64,000 nt of DNA from Planctomycetaceae bacterium (GTDB lineage Bacteria; Planctomycetota; UBA1135; GCA-002686595), in contig WYBT01000030.1 in the NCBI GenBank assembly GCA_011525785.1, positions 310,001 to 374,000 of the forward strand, given 5' to 3'. The notes beneath the pieces were generated by a model. It was not told where the DNA came from. It saw only the letters and a program-made list of their open reading frames with translations, and made no database searches. The position numbers were made by a program, and so were the translations under genes. Of this stretch, positions 40,560 through 48,903 are shown in pieces; the stretch's first letter is position 1; every line of letters begins with the position of its first letter.

Positions 40560-41978
40560 ATGCAGCGTTCGTTCCCGATCTTCGCCGCCGCCGGTTTGCT
40601 GTCCGCGGTGAGCTTCGCTCAACAGCGGATCAGCCCCAGCGATATCCACGCGGTTCCGGGCCAGATCAAACACGCCGGGTCGTACGACGTGACCATGAAG
40701 CGCTGGCTCAGCAAGGACCGGGCTGAAGCGGCTCGCGCAAGCACGTTGCTGGTGTTCGAGAACACGTGCGCCTGGACCGGCGGCGCGTTCTACACCGGAA
40801 CTGGCAACTGTGAGGACTACTACGGCGACGGTCGCATCCCCGGCGGCGCGGGCAACCCGAACAACCCGCTCGGATCGACGACCGACAACCAGATCAACTT
40901 CTTCGAGTTCGGCTACTGCACGGCGGTGCTGACCGGCGCCGTCGACATCAAGGTCGGCTTCTACGACTCGCTCGGCGGTACTTGCGTCGGCGTCGTGCCG
41001 CCCACGCCGCCGCCGCTCACGACGCAGGCGGCCGGCTTCTTCGACTTCGGCGCCGCGTCGGGCTTTCCGCTGCCGGGCGCGACGACTGCCGGTCTGCTCA
41101 GCTGCTGGCTCGTGAACTTCACCAACTTCGGCTTCTGTATGCAGTCGGACGCGGACGGCGTCTTCGACAACTCGGCCGCACTCGACAACTTCAACTGGTC
41201 GTTCCAGATGGAGAACCCTTCGGGTGCGCCGGCCAACGGCATCATCCTGGCCGGCGAGCCCAGCGTCTCCGTGGCGGGCGGCTGCACCTACAACATCCCC
41301 TGTGGCGGGGGCCCGTTCGGGAATCCCTGTGGCCACGGCCTGGGACAGAACGACTCGTTCTGGATCAACGTCGACAACGATCTCACCGGAGACGTCACCA
41401 ACACGGGCGTGGCTTGCGTCAGCGCCCCGGGCCTGGGCACGGGCTGCTATTGGTTCGGTGGTCACCCCGGCAATCCGTACTCGGGGTTCTATCTCCGGCT
41501 CGGTTCCGCTGGCGAGTGCTCCGGCTGCGACGGGAGCCCGGTCAACTACTGCACGTCCGGTACGACGTCGAACGGTTGCCTCGCGACGCTGGCGCTGACC
41601 AGCGGCGTGCCCTCGCCCAAGCCGAACGCTGGCCCGGCGATCATCACCGCCAGCAACGTCGAAGGCGCCAAGCAGGGCCTGATCTTCTTCGGCTACGCGC
41701 AGTCGGCCACCCCGTGGGGCCTGGGCAGCTCGAGTTTCTTGTGCGTCAAGTCGCCGACGCAGCGCGCTCCGGTCGCCAACTCGGGCGGCACGTTCGCGCA
41801 GTGCGACGGCTCGCTCTCGGCGGACCTCAACGCGCTGGTCCAAGCCGGCGCAGGAACGCTGCTCGGGAGCCAAGTCTTCGCCGGCACGGTCGTCAACGCT
41901 CAGGCCTGGTTCCGCGATCCGCCGGCGCCGAAGTCGACCTCGCTGTCGAACGGACTGTCGGTCACGTTCTGCCCCTGA
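40560..41978 (+). CDS. Secreted Gly/Asn/Cys-rich protein of unknown function (paralogue 2)
   Basis: Protein of 472 residues, collinear with paralogue 1 over its whole length and very similar, including the signal peptide (MQRSFPIFAAAGLLSAVSFA) and every visible cysteine block. Small differences cluster in surface-like loops, for example the segment after NIPCG, which is two residues shorter. AAGGAGA (40547-40553) precedes the ATG with six-base spacing, matching the first copy. The terminator downstream is also a copy. Separate promoters and terminators imply that the two genes can be expressed independently. The function is unknown; a cell-surface or matrix protein is the most natural guess. 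Confidence 0.7.
   Translation: MQRSFPIFAAAGLLSAVSFAQQRISPSDIHAVPGQIKHAGSYDVTMKRWLSKDRAEAARASTLLVFENTCAWTGGAFYTGTGNCEDYYGDGRIPGGAGNPNNPLGSTTDNQINFFEFGYCTAVLTGAVDIKVGFYDSLGGTCVGVVPPTPPPLTTQAAGFFDFGAASGFPLPGATTAGLLSCWLVNFTNFGFCMQSDADGVFDNSAALDNFNWSFQMENPSGAPANGIILAGEPSVSVAGGCTYNIPCGGGPFGNPCGHGLGQNDSFWINVDNDLTGDVTNTGVACVSAPGLGTGCYWFGGHPGNPYSGFYLRLGSAGECSGCDGSPVNYCTSGTTSNGCLATLALTSGVPSPKPNAGPAIITASNVEGAKQGLIFFGYAQSATPWGLGSSSFLCVKSPTQRAPVANSGGTFAQCDGSLSADLNALVQAGAGTLLGSQVFAGTVVNAQAWFRDPPAPKSTSLSNGLSVTFCP
41631..41729 (+). repeat. Near-identical tract shared by the two secreted paralogues (copy 2)
   Basis: Partner of 39961-40059, with one mismatch in 99 bases. The bases just before it differ from copy 1 roughly every ten positions. 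Confidence 0.8.
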
Positions 41979-42046
41979 TGGTTCGATGCCCGCAGCGCGG
42001 GCCTGAACGCGGGCAGCGGTCCGGCGGCCCGAGTGTGTGAGCACGT

Positions 42047-42089
42047 GCGCGGCGCTCCTCGGCAGCGAGGGGCGTCGCGCTTGTCGCTT
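42047..42089 (+). terminator. Terminator of paralogue 2
   Basis: A 15-bp stem (42047-42061 against 42066-42080) with two G-U wobbles, followed by TTGTCGCTT. It is homologous to the paralogue 1 terminator. Both changed positions keep pairing. Confidence 0.65.
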
Positions 42090-42203
42090 CGAAGGCGCGC
42101 AGCGCAGCGTCAGGACACGGAGAGCGCGCCGAGAGCGCGCCGAACGCGGGCCCGAAAATGTGCGCGCCGGAGAGCGGAGGCTGCTGGCTACGCTGGGCCG
42201 CGC

Positions 42204-43595
42204 ATGAGTGCTTCCGATGGGCACGCTGGGCCGCCGGGCGCTGGGCAGTTGCGTCGCGTGCTCGGCAGCTTCGACGTGACCATGCTGGTGATGGGCTCGA
42301 TCATCGGCGCGGGCGTGTTCAACACGCCGCAGTCGATCGCCGCAGGCATGGGCTCGCTCGGCGGCGTGCTGGCCATTTGGGTGTTCGGCGGACTGGTGGC
42401 GCTGACCGGCGCGCTGGTCTTCGCGGAGTTGGGCGGGATGATGCCGCACGCCGGGGGCCAGTACGTGTTCGTCCGGGCCGGCGCCGGCCCTCTGGCGGCC
42501 TTCCTGTTCGGCTGGATCTCGCTCACCGCGATCATCTCCAGCGCCATCGCCTTCGTCGCACGCGTATTCGTCGAGCACCTGGGTGCGCTGCTCGAGTTCG
42601 CTGGCCGCGAGCCGTTCGACGAGCCGACGCGCAGAGCTCTCGCGCTCGTGTTGATCGCAGTCCTGTGCGCAGTGAACGCGCGCGGAGCGCGGCTGGGGGC
42701 GAGCGTTCAGAACTTCGCCATGGCGGCCAAGGTCCTCGGGATCCTGGTCGTCATCGCGCTCGCGGCTGGCGCAGCGCTGGGCGTGTTGACGCCGCGCACG
42801 ACTCCGAGCGCGCCGCTCGCGGACGCGCCGGCGTGGAGCTGGGACGGCATCGGCGCGGCGCTGTTCGGGATCCTGTTCACCTACGGCGGCTGGCAGAACG
42901 TCGCCTCGGTCGCCGGAGAGATCCGCGAGCCGGGCCGCAACCTTCCGCTCGGCACGCTGCTCGGCACGGCGGCGGTCGTGGTGCTGTACCTCGCGCTCAA
43001 CCTGGCGCTGGTGGCCGTGCTGGGCGTGGAGGGGGTGGCGGCGACGCGCACGCCGGTGGCGAGCGCCGCGGGCGCCCTGGTCTCGTGGGGCGAGCCGCTG
43101 GTCGCTGCGCTGGTGATGCTCTCGACCTTCGGCATCACGCAGGCGCTCCTGATGCTCGCACCGCGCATCTACTTCGCGATGGCGCAGGACGGCGTGTTCC
43201 TGCCCTTGTTCGCGCGCGTGCATCCGCGCTTCGGCACGCCGGTCGCGGCGATCGCCCTGCAGGGGCTGTTCGCGGCCGCGCACCTGTTCCTGGCCGAGGA
43301 TCTCAGCGAACTGGTGGAAGTCTGCTCGATCTGCGACTGGGTCTTCTTCCTGTTGTGCGGCGTGACCCTGTTCGTGCTGCGCCGCCGCGCTCCCGATGCG
43401 GAGCGACCCTATCGCGCGTTCGGTTACCCCTGGCTGCCCGGCGTGTTCGTGCTCGCCTCGGCAGCCTCGCTGGTCCGCATGGCGATGAGCGCCCAGCTCT
43501 CGCCCTTGCTCCAAGCGGCCGGGTTGTTCGCGCTCGGTCTGGTGCTGTACGCGCTGTGGCGCCGCCGCTCACCAGCGCCGCGCGATGCGCAGTAG
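42204..43595 (+). CDS. APC-superfamily amino-acid permease
   Basis: Protein of 463 residues with twelve membrane helices. The first helix carries VMGSIIGAGVFNTPQSIAA, the unwound GxG substrate-binding motif of APC transporters. FAELGGMMPHAGGQYVFVR is the classic helix 2-3 segment, and FTYGGWQNVASVAGEIREP lies in helix 6-7. It resembles LAT/SteT-type exchangers and probably moves neutral amino acids across the cytoplasmic membrane. The ATG at 42204 is preferred to an upstream start at 42033 because the extra residues would be Arg-rich shadow and a TACGCT -10-like element ends nine bases before it. The last 27 bases overlap the convergent GGDEF-EAL gene. Confidence 0.87.
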   Translation: MSASDGHAGPPGAGQLRRVLGSFDVTMLVMGSIIGAGVFNTPQSIAAGMGSLGGVLAIWVFGGLVALTGALVFAELGGMMPHAGGQYVFVRAGAGPLAAFLFGWISLTAIISSAIAFVARVFVEHLGALLEFAGREPFDEPTRRALALVLIAVLCAVNARGARLGASVQNFAMAAKVLGILVVIALAAGAALGVLTPRTTPSAPLADAPAWSWDGIGAALFGILFTYGGWQNVASVAGEIREPGRNLPLGTLLGTAAVVVLYLALNLALVAVLGVEGVAATRTPVASAAGALVSWGEPLVAALVMLSTFGITQALLMLAPRIYFAMAQDGVFLPLFARVHPRFGTPVAAIALQGLFAAAHLFLAEDLSELVEVCSICDWVFFLLCGVTLFVLRRRAPDAERPYRAFGYPWLPGVFVLASAASLVRMAMSAQLSPLLQAAGLFALGLVLYALWRRRSPAPRDAQ

Positions 43596-45332
43596 GTGCT
43601 GGCAGGCCGGTCCGTCGATCGGCTTGGAGAAGAAGTAGCCCTGCGCGAAGTCGCAGCCCACGTCGCGCAGGAGCTGCAGTTGGTTGGCGGTTTCGACGCC
43701 CTCGGCGATGACTTGTTTGCCGAGGTTGCGGCCGATCATCACGATCGCGCGCACGATGCGCGCGTCGTCGCCGTCGATGGCGCGCTCGACGCCCAGGTGT
43801 TGGACGAACGAGCGGTCGATCTTGAGCGCGTCGATCGGAAAGCGCTGCAGGTACGAGAGCGAGGAGTAGCCCGTGCCGAAGTCGTCGATCGAAAGGCGCA
43901 CGCCGATCTGCTTCAAGCGCTTGAGCGTCGTCGCCGCCGCTTCGGGATGCTCGAGGATCGCGCTCTCGGTGATCTCGAGCTGGAGCAACTCGGCCGGCAG
44001 GCCCGTATCGGCGAGCACCTCGGCGATCACGTTCGCCAAGTCGGGCTGAGAGAGCTGCTTGCTCGAGAGGTTGACGCTCAAGCCGCATCCCGGGCCGCCC
44101 GCCTTGCTGCGCCAGCGGTTGGCTTCGCGGCAGGCTTCGCGCAGCACCCAGCGTCCCAGCGGCTGGATCAGGCCGGTTTCCTCGGCCACGGGGATGAACT
44201 CGGACGGCTCGACCAGCCCGCGCTCGCTCGAGCGCCAGCGCGCCAGCGCTTCGACACTGCTGATCGCGCCGGAGTCCAGAGCGACGATCGGCTGGTACTG
44301 GACGAACATCTCGTCGCGCTCGACGGCGCGGCGCAGCTCAGCCTCGATCTGGAGTTGGCGCAGCACGTGCGCGTGCATCGCGGTGTCGAACAGCGCGTGG
44401 CGCGCGCGGCCGTGGGCTTTGGCGCGGTACATCGCGGTGTCGGCGTCGCGCAGCACGTCTTCAGGGCGCTGGTAGCCGGTCGTCGAGCAGGCGATGCCGA
44501 TCGAGGAGCTGGTGAAGATCTCCTGTCCGCCGATGTCGAATGGGGCCGAGAGTTCCTTCTGGATGCGCTCGGCGACGGTGGTGGCGTCGGAGATGTCCTT
44601 GATGTCGTCCAGCAGCACGGTGAACTCGTCGCCGCCCAGGCGCGCCACGCTGTCGCCCGGCCGCAGCGAGATCTCCAGCCGCCGTGCGACCATCACGAGC
44701 AAGCGGTCGCCGGCCATGTGCCCGAGGCTGTCGTTGATGACCTTGAAGCGGTCGACGTCCAGGAACAGCACCGCGAAGGCGTAGTCCTTGCGCCGCGTCG
44801 CGCGCCGCAACGCGTGGCGCAAGCGGTCGAGGAACAGCGCGCGGTTGGGCAGGTTGGTGAGCGGGTCGTAGAAGGCGCGGTGCGCCAGCTGTTCTTCCGC
44901 GACCTTGCGGTGGGTCACGTCGGTGAGCGAGCCGCCGAACTCGAGCGCCTTGCCGTGCTCGTCGCGCGCCGCCAGGCCCCGGCACACAACCCAGCGGTAC
45001 ACGCCGGTCTCGTGCATCACGCGGTGCTCGTTCTCGAAGTGGCTGGTCAGACCCTCCAGGTGCGCGCGCAACGCCGAGAGCACGCGCTCGCGCTCCTCGG
45101 GATGGATGCGGTCGAGCCACTCGTTGATGTTGTTCTCGATCTCGTGCTCGGCGTAACCGAGCAGCTCTTTCCAGCGCGGCGAGAAGCGCACCTTGTCGTT
45201 GACGATGTCCCAGTGCCACAGCCCGTCGTTGGCTGCGTGCTCGACCAGGGCGTAGCGGCGCCGCTCGGCCGCGAGCGCATCACGCAACTCGCGGTCGTCC
45301 TGCGCGGGAACAATGGGGGGGCTTTCGCTCAT
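43569..45332 (-). CDS. PAS-GGDEF-EAL cyclic-di-GMP enzyme
   Basis: Protein of 587 residues, apparently soluble. Residues about 25-150 form a PAS domain (ANDGLWHWDIVNDKVRFSPR ... RKVAEEQL). Residues about 155-320 form the GGDEF domain with an intact RLGGDEFTVLL. Residues about 325-587 form the EAL domain with SSVEALARW, EITESAILE, DDFGTGYSSL, KIDRSF and EGVET, all metal and catalytic positions present. It can therefore in principle both make and break cyclic-di-GMP, with the PAS domain sensing a signal. Such a protein could link to surface attachment or motility, as could the chemotaxis genes at 15-22 kb. A TTGCTC-N16-TAGGGT element lies upstream. Confidence 0.92.
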   Translation of the reverse strand: MSESPPIVPAQDDRELRDALAAERRRYALVEHAANDGLWHWDIVNDKVRFSPRWKELLGYAEHEIENNINEWLDRIHPEERERVLSALRAHLEGLTSHFENEHRVMHETGVYRWVVCRGLAARDEHGKALEFGGSLTDVTHRKVAEEQLAHRAFYDPLTNLPNRALFLDRLRHALRRATRRKDYAFAVLFLDVDRFKVINDSLGHMAGDRLLVMVARRLEISLRPGDSVARLGGDEFTVLLDDIKDISDATTVAERIQKELSAPFDIGGQEIFTSSSIGIACSTTGYQRPEDVLRDADTAMYRAKAHGRARHALFDTAMHAHVLRQLQIEAELRRAVERDEMFVQYQPIVALDSGAISSVEALARWRSSERGLVEPSEFIPVAEETGLIQPLGRWVLREACREANRWRSKAGGPGCGLSVNLSSKQLSQPDLANVIAEVLADTGLPAELLQLEITESAILEHPEAAATTLKRLKQIGVRLSIDDFGTGYSSLSYLQRFPIDALKIDRSFVQHLGVERAIDGDDARIVRAIVMIGRNLGKQVIAEGVETANQLQLLRDVGCDFAQGYFFSKPIDGPACQHLLRIARRW

Positions 45333-45362
45333 GCGCGTCGGGGGCGAGCGACTGCGTGAACA

Positions 45363-45390
45363 ACCCTAGCGACAGCAGCGCGCCGAGCAA
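45363..45390 (-). promoter_or_regulatory. Predicted promoter of the GGDEF-EAL gene
   Basis: On the minus strand TTGCTC (45390-45385), 16 bases, then TAGGGT (45368-45363). It lies between the methyltransferase stop and the GGDEF-EAL start, so the latter can be expressed separately. Confidence 0.45.
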
Positions 45391-45413
45391 GCGCGCGCAC
45401 TCGATCTAGCGCT

Positions 45414-46091
45414 TCACTTCACGCGCTCGAAGCGCGCTCGCCAGTGGCGCGTGGGCGGATCGCCAGCGCTGGTGATGTCCTCGAACGCGCGTTGGGCAAG
45501 CCCCAGTCGCCCGAACTGCGCCAGCTCTTCGCGCGTCAGCGGCCAGGGCAACTCGCCGGGCGGATCCGTCGCTTCTCGCGCGCGGGAGATCGCGAGGATC
45601 TGGCCCCCCGGCGCGAGGGCCGCCGCCATCGCCGCCATGCCTGCCGCGCGGAACTGTGCGGGCAGCGCCTGCAGCGTGTAGATCTCGAGCACGAAGTCGA
45701 ACGCGCCGCGCCATTGCGGCGGCAGCGCGAACAGGTCGCCGACCTCGTAGCGCACCGACGTTCCCGGCCAGAGCTTGCGGCACCAATCGACCGCCGTCGG
45801 CGCGACGTCGAAGGCCAGCACCTGCGCGCCCGCCCGTGCCAGCTGTTCGGCGTCTTCGCCCAGCCCGCAGCCCACGACCAGCGCGCGCCGGCCGGCGACG
45901 CGCGCGGGGTCGAGCGCGAGCCACTCGACGAGCAGCGGATGGCCCTCGCCGTCGGCCCAGGGCACGTTGCCAACTTGTCCTGCGGCCTGCTGGTAGAGCT
46001 CCTCGAACCAGCCGGTCGCGTCGCCGCGCGCGATGGCCGCCCGGGCCAGGGCGCGGGCCCGCTCGCGCGCGTCGTAGCGCTGCGCATCCAT
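45414..46091 (-). CDS. SAM-dependent methyltransferase (TPMT-like)
   Basis: Protein of 225 residues with a class I SAM-binding core: ALVVGCGLGEDAEQLARAG (motif I), VLAFDVAPTAVDWCRK (acidic strand 2), and FDFVLEIYTLQALP. The N-terminal GWFEELYQQAAGQVGNVPWA and the overall length resemble thiopurine methyltransferase/TPMT-like detoxifying enzymes, which act on small thiols or other soft nucleophiles. The acceptor cannot be named from sequence. Its ATG shares one base with the TGA of the TlpA-like gene, so it is the last member of a CHAD-sixA-TlpA-like-methyltransferase operon. Confidence 0.75.
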   Translation of the reverse strand: MDAQRYDARERARALARAAIARGDATGWFEELYQQAAGQVGNVPWADGEGHPLLVEWLALDPARVAGRRALVVGCGLGEDAEQLARAGAQVLAFDVAPTAVDWCRKLWPGTSVRYEVGDLFALPPQWRGAFDFVLEIYTLQALPAQFRAAGMAAMAAALAPGGQILAISRAREATDPPGELPWPLTREELAQFGRLGLAQRAFEDITSAGDPPTRHWRARFERVK

Positions 46092-47398
46092 CACTTCGCC
46101 TCCGCGAGCAGCGTCTCGATCAAACGCTCGAAGTCTTCGCGCAGCTTCTTGTGCGCCGAGCCCGTCGCCGGTCCGCTGAAGCCCTGGTGCACAGCGCGCA
46201 CGACGCCCTTCGAGTCGACGAACAGCGTCGTGGGGTAGGCGCGCACCTTGTCGAGCAGCGGAAAGCGCTCTGAGGCCTTCTTTTTGTCGGACACGCCGGC
46301 CACCAGCAGCGGGTAGCGGATCTGGTGGTGCGCTGCGTACTTGCGCACTTGGCCCGCGTCGCGCGCGAAGTCGCCGGTGAGCTCGAAGGCCAGGCCGAGG
46401 ATCGACAGTCCGCGCGCGCCGTAGCGCTCGTGGAGTTCGGCGAGGTAGCGCGTCTCGTCGTTGCAGTTGGGGCACCACGTGCCGAAGAGCTGCACGACGC
46501 GCGCCTTGCCGGCGAACTGCGCGTCACCCAGCTTGCGCACCACTCCGTCGAGGTCAGGGAAGGCGAGCTCGTCGAGCTTCACGCCTTCACGTGTCGCCGT
46601 GAGCGCGAACGGATCGGGCAGCGCCGCGTCGTCGTCGCGCACGGCCGTCCACGTGTCGTGCCACGTGTCCCCCGACCAGAAGTCGCCGGCGAGCGAGCCG
46701 TCTTCGAGCAGCTTCGCCTTGAACAGGAACGCATGCGCGCCGTCGAAGCAGGAGAACTCGATCTGCTCGCTCTCGAACGCGAACCTCCCCGAGAGGTAGC
46801 GATAGTCGCCGAGCGTGGTGAGGATGGTTCCGGCGAAGCGCTTGCTTGGGGCGACCGGGAATCCGCAGCTCACGTACACCGGGTCGAACGTCGCGACAGC
46901 GGGCGTCGGATCAGACGCGAAGCTGACGGCCCAAGAGCCGAAGAATCCGCCGTTCGCAGGCTGAATCTCGCCGCAAGCGGCATTGAGCCGACTGTCGACG
47001 GGGACTCGATCGTCATCGTGCTCGGTGGGGCGAACCGCGCTCGCGCCGAAGCGCAACTCAGTCCACTTGTCCGGGCCTCGGCGTTTGCGCCACAGACCCT
47101 CGAGCGAGACGCCGTCCTCTGCGGCGGTCGCCGTGATGCGCGAGTCGTACGGATCGAAGTCGAGCACCAACTCGCGCTTGTCGCGGGACCAGCTCACACG
47201 CGTCACAGGCAGCCGCTCTTGGTCGTTCAGGACGGCTGCGGTCGTCGCAGTGTTCGCGTCGACGCCGAGCTCGAGTTCGAATCGAAGTCGGCCTCCGCGA
47301 GTCTCCAACCACGCTGACCATGGACCGTTCGGAAGGTGCGTCCACTCCGGTGACTGCGCGCCCTGCGCCATCAGCGCCGCCAGTGCGATCTTGAGCAT
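46091..47398 (-). CDS. TlpA/ResA-like thioredoxin-fold protein with N-terminal beta domain
   Basis: Protein of 435 residues. A short hydrophobic start (MLKIALAALMAQGAQS) looks like a signal peptide. Residues about 20-270 form a beta-rich domain that I do not recognise; it contains paired acidic turns and two separated cysteine blocks. The last 165 residues are a thioredoxin fold of the TlpA/ResA type, with FGTWCPNCND (active-site C309 and C312) and the cis-Pro segment YPTTLFVDSKG. It should act as a membrane-side or periplasmic thiol-disulfide reductase. It lies ten bases after sixA and overlaps the methyltransferase by one base. Confidence 0.78.
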   Translation of the reverse strand: MLKIALAALMAQGAQSPEWTHLPNGPWSAWLETRGGRLRFELELGVDANTATTAAVLNDQERLPVTRVSWSRDKRELVLDFDPYDSRITATAAEDGVSLEGLWRKRRGPDKWTELRFGASAVRPTEHDDDRVPVDSRLNAACGEIQPANGGFFGSWAVSFASDPTPAVATFDPVYVSCGFPVAPSKRFAGTILTTLGDYRYLSGRFAFESEQIEFSCFDGAHAFLFKAKLLEDGSLAGDFWSGDTWHDTWTAVRDDDAALPDPFALTATREGVKLDELAFPDLDGVVRKLGDAQFAGKARVVQLFGTWCPNCNDETRYLAELHERYGARGLSILGLAFELTGDFARDAGQVRKYAAHHQIRYPLLVAGVSDKKKASERFPLLDKVRAYPTTLFVDSKGVVRAVHQGFSGPATGSAHKKLREDFERLIETLLAEAK

Positions 47399-47408
47399 CC
47401 GGCAGAGA

Positions 47409-47891
47409 TTACTTCTTCTTGCCGATCGCGCGCAGTTGCGCGGGAGTCAGCATGCTCGCCAGGAACATCTGTCCCGGCACGGGCTCGCCCTCGAGGAACG
47501 CCACGCCGCCCTTGCGGAACGGGAAGGCGCGCGCGAGTTGGCGCTCGCCGGTGACGAGCCAGGCCACCAGCTCCGACACGTACGGCTCGTGCCCGACCAG
47601 CGCGACGCGCGGCTCGTCCAGCGCTTCGATCAACGCTTTGGTGGGCGCGCGCGCGAGCAGGCTCGTGACGCGCGCCTCGCCTTCGACCAGCGCGTTCATC
47701 AGGTCCGCCGTCTCGACCGCGCGCAGGAGCGGGCTGTGCAGCAACAGGTCGAGCTTCACGTCCAGGCGCTTGAGTCCGCGCACGACGCCTTCGAACTTGC
47801 GCTTGCCGGCCGAGGTCAGGGGACGCGCCGAGTCGCGCTGACCTTCGACCGGATCGGCGGCGATGGCGTGGCGGACGATGAGCAGTTTCAT
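47409..47891 (-). CDS. sixA: SixA-like phosphohistidine phosphatase
   Basis: Protein of 160 residues of the histidine phosphatase superfamily. LLIVRHAIA contains the catalytic histidine (H8) with R7, and ALVGHEPYVSELV contains the second histidine. SixA proteins remove phosphate from phosphohistidine in Hpt or phosphotransferase proteins. Several relatives instead act on other phosphoesters. The ATG overlaps the stop of the CHAD gene (ATGA), a pairing that is common among bacteria and suggests a link to polyphosphate or phosphate metabolism. The C-terminus ends in a basic run (GKKK). Confidence 0.8.
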   Translation of the reverse strand: MKLLIVRHAIAADPVEGQRDSARPLTSAGKRKFEGVVRGLKRLDVKLDLLLHSPLLRAVETADLMNALVEGEARVTSLLARAPTKALIEALDEPRVALVGHEPYVSELVAWLVTGERQLARAFPFRKGGVAFLEGEPVPGQMFLASMLTPAQLRAIGKKK

Positions 47892-48655
47892 GCAGGGATC
47901 TCCAGGATTTCGCGGCGCGCGTGGCGCCAGGCGCGCAGTGCGGCGGCGCTGAGGGACTGGACACGGTCGGACGGCGGCGAGGCGGCGGCGTGGCTCGCGT
48001 CCGGCGGAGCGCCGCGCGCGCGTTCGACCCAGGCCTCGAGGACCAGGGCATCGTTGAGCGCGCCCAACTCGTCCTGGAGCGCGCGAATCGCAGCGCAGTC
48101 CAGTTCGAGCCACTCGCGGGCGTAGCGCAGCCGTCGGAGCGCGCGCCGCAGCGCGTGGAAGCGCTCGAACTCCTGGGGTGCGTGGGTCAACTGCTCTCCG
48201 CGCTCTCGCACGCGCTCCACCAGCCGCTCGAAGGGCGGACGGGCGGCGCGCACCGAAACCTGCGGCGTGTTCTCGAGCGCCTCGAGCAGCGCCTGGCAGC
48301 GCTCGTGCTCCAACGTCGAGCGGAACTCGGCCCGCGCCGACTCTCGCGCGCGCTGCAGCGTGTCTACGAACTCGGTTCGGGCCGGGGCGGCGCTTTCGCC
48401 TTCGAGCAGCACGTCCAGGTCGCGCACACTCGAAGCGGCGCGACGCAGCCAGCGCAGGTCGCCGCGCAGGACGCTCCAGCGGGCGAGGCGAAGGAACACC
48501 TCGAGCCGCGCACAGGTGACGCGCAGTCCGTGGACGGCGGTCGGATCCTCGGCGGAGCGGGCCCGTTCGACGTGAGCGCGCAGCGCGGCGCGCACGGCGG
48601 CGCACTCGACCGTCTGCGGTCCGGCGGCGGCGGAGATCGAGTCCATGCGGCTCAT
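47888..48655 (-). CDS. CHAD domain protein
   Basis: Protein of 255 residues made almost wholly of Arg/Glu-rich helices. It has the conserved histidine pattern of CHAD domains: VHGLRVTCARLEVFLRL near the start and FHALRRALRRLRYAREWLE later, followed by LQDELGALNDALVLEAW. CHAD domains bind inorganic polyphosphate along a basic helical groove and often sit with SixA or CYTH/VTC-type proteins. The start is taken at MSRMDSIS; a further in-frame upstream start would extend into the divergent promoter. A TATTCT -10-like element lies 11 bases upstream on the minus strand. Confidence 0.83.
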   Translation of the reverse strand: MSRMDSISAAAGPQTVECAAVRAALRAHVERARSAEDPTAVHGLRVTCARLEVFLRLARWSVLRGDLRWLRRAASSVRDLDVLLEGESAAPARTEFVDTLQRARESARAEFRSTLEHERCQALLEALENTPQVSVRAARPPFERLVERVRERGEQLTHAPQEFERFHALRRALRRLRYAREWLELDCAAIRALQDELGALNDALVLEAWVERARGAPPDASHAAASPPSDRVQSLSAAALRAWRHARREILEIPA

Positions 48656-48903
48656 CGAGGGCGACCAGAATAGTCGCGTCCGAAATCTTTGCGGTTCGGG
48701 ACGGCGCTGTAGGCGAGGGTGTGAAGATCGCATAAGGAGCGCACGGACCGCGCTCGGCGCCGCGCGTCACTCCGGCGCCTGCGCCAGCCCTCGAGTTCCT
48801 TCGCGGGGACCCCGCTTGCGCAGGCTATCTTGGTCCGCGCCGGGCGCCCGCGGCCGCGCCGCCCTCGGCGCCCGCCCGACTCACCACGCTCGCCCACGGA
48901 TCG

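Noticed and set aside
42033-42203. Upstream start for the amino-acid permease
   Set aside because: The added 57 residues are Arg-rich, overlap the paralogue 2 terminator, and a promoter-like element lies just before the ATG at 42204.
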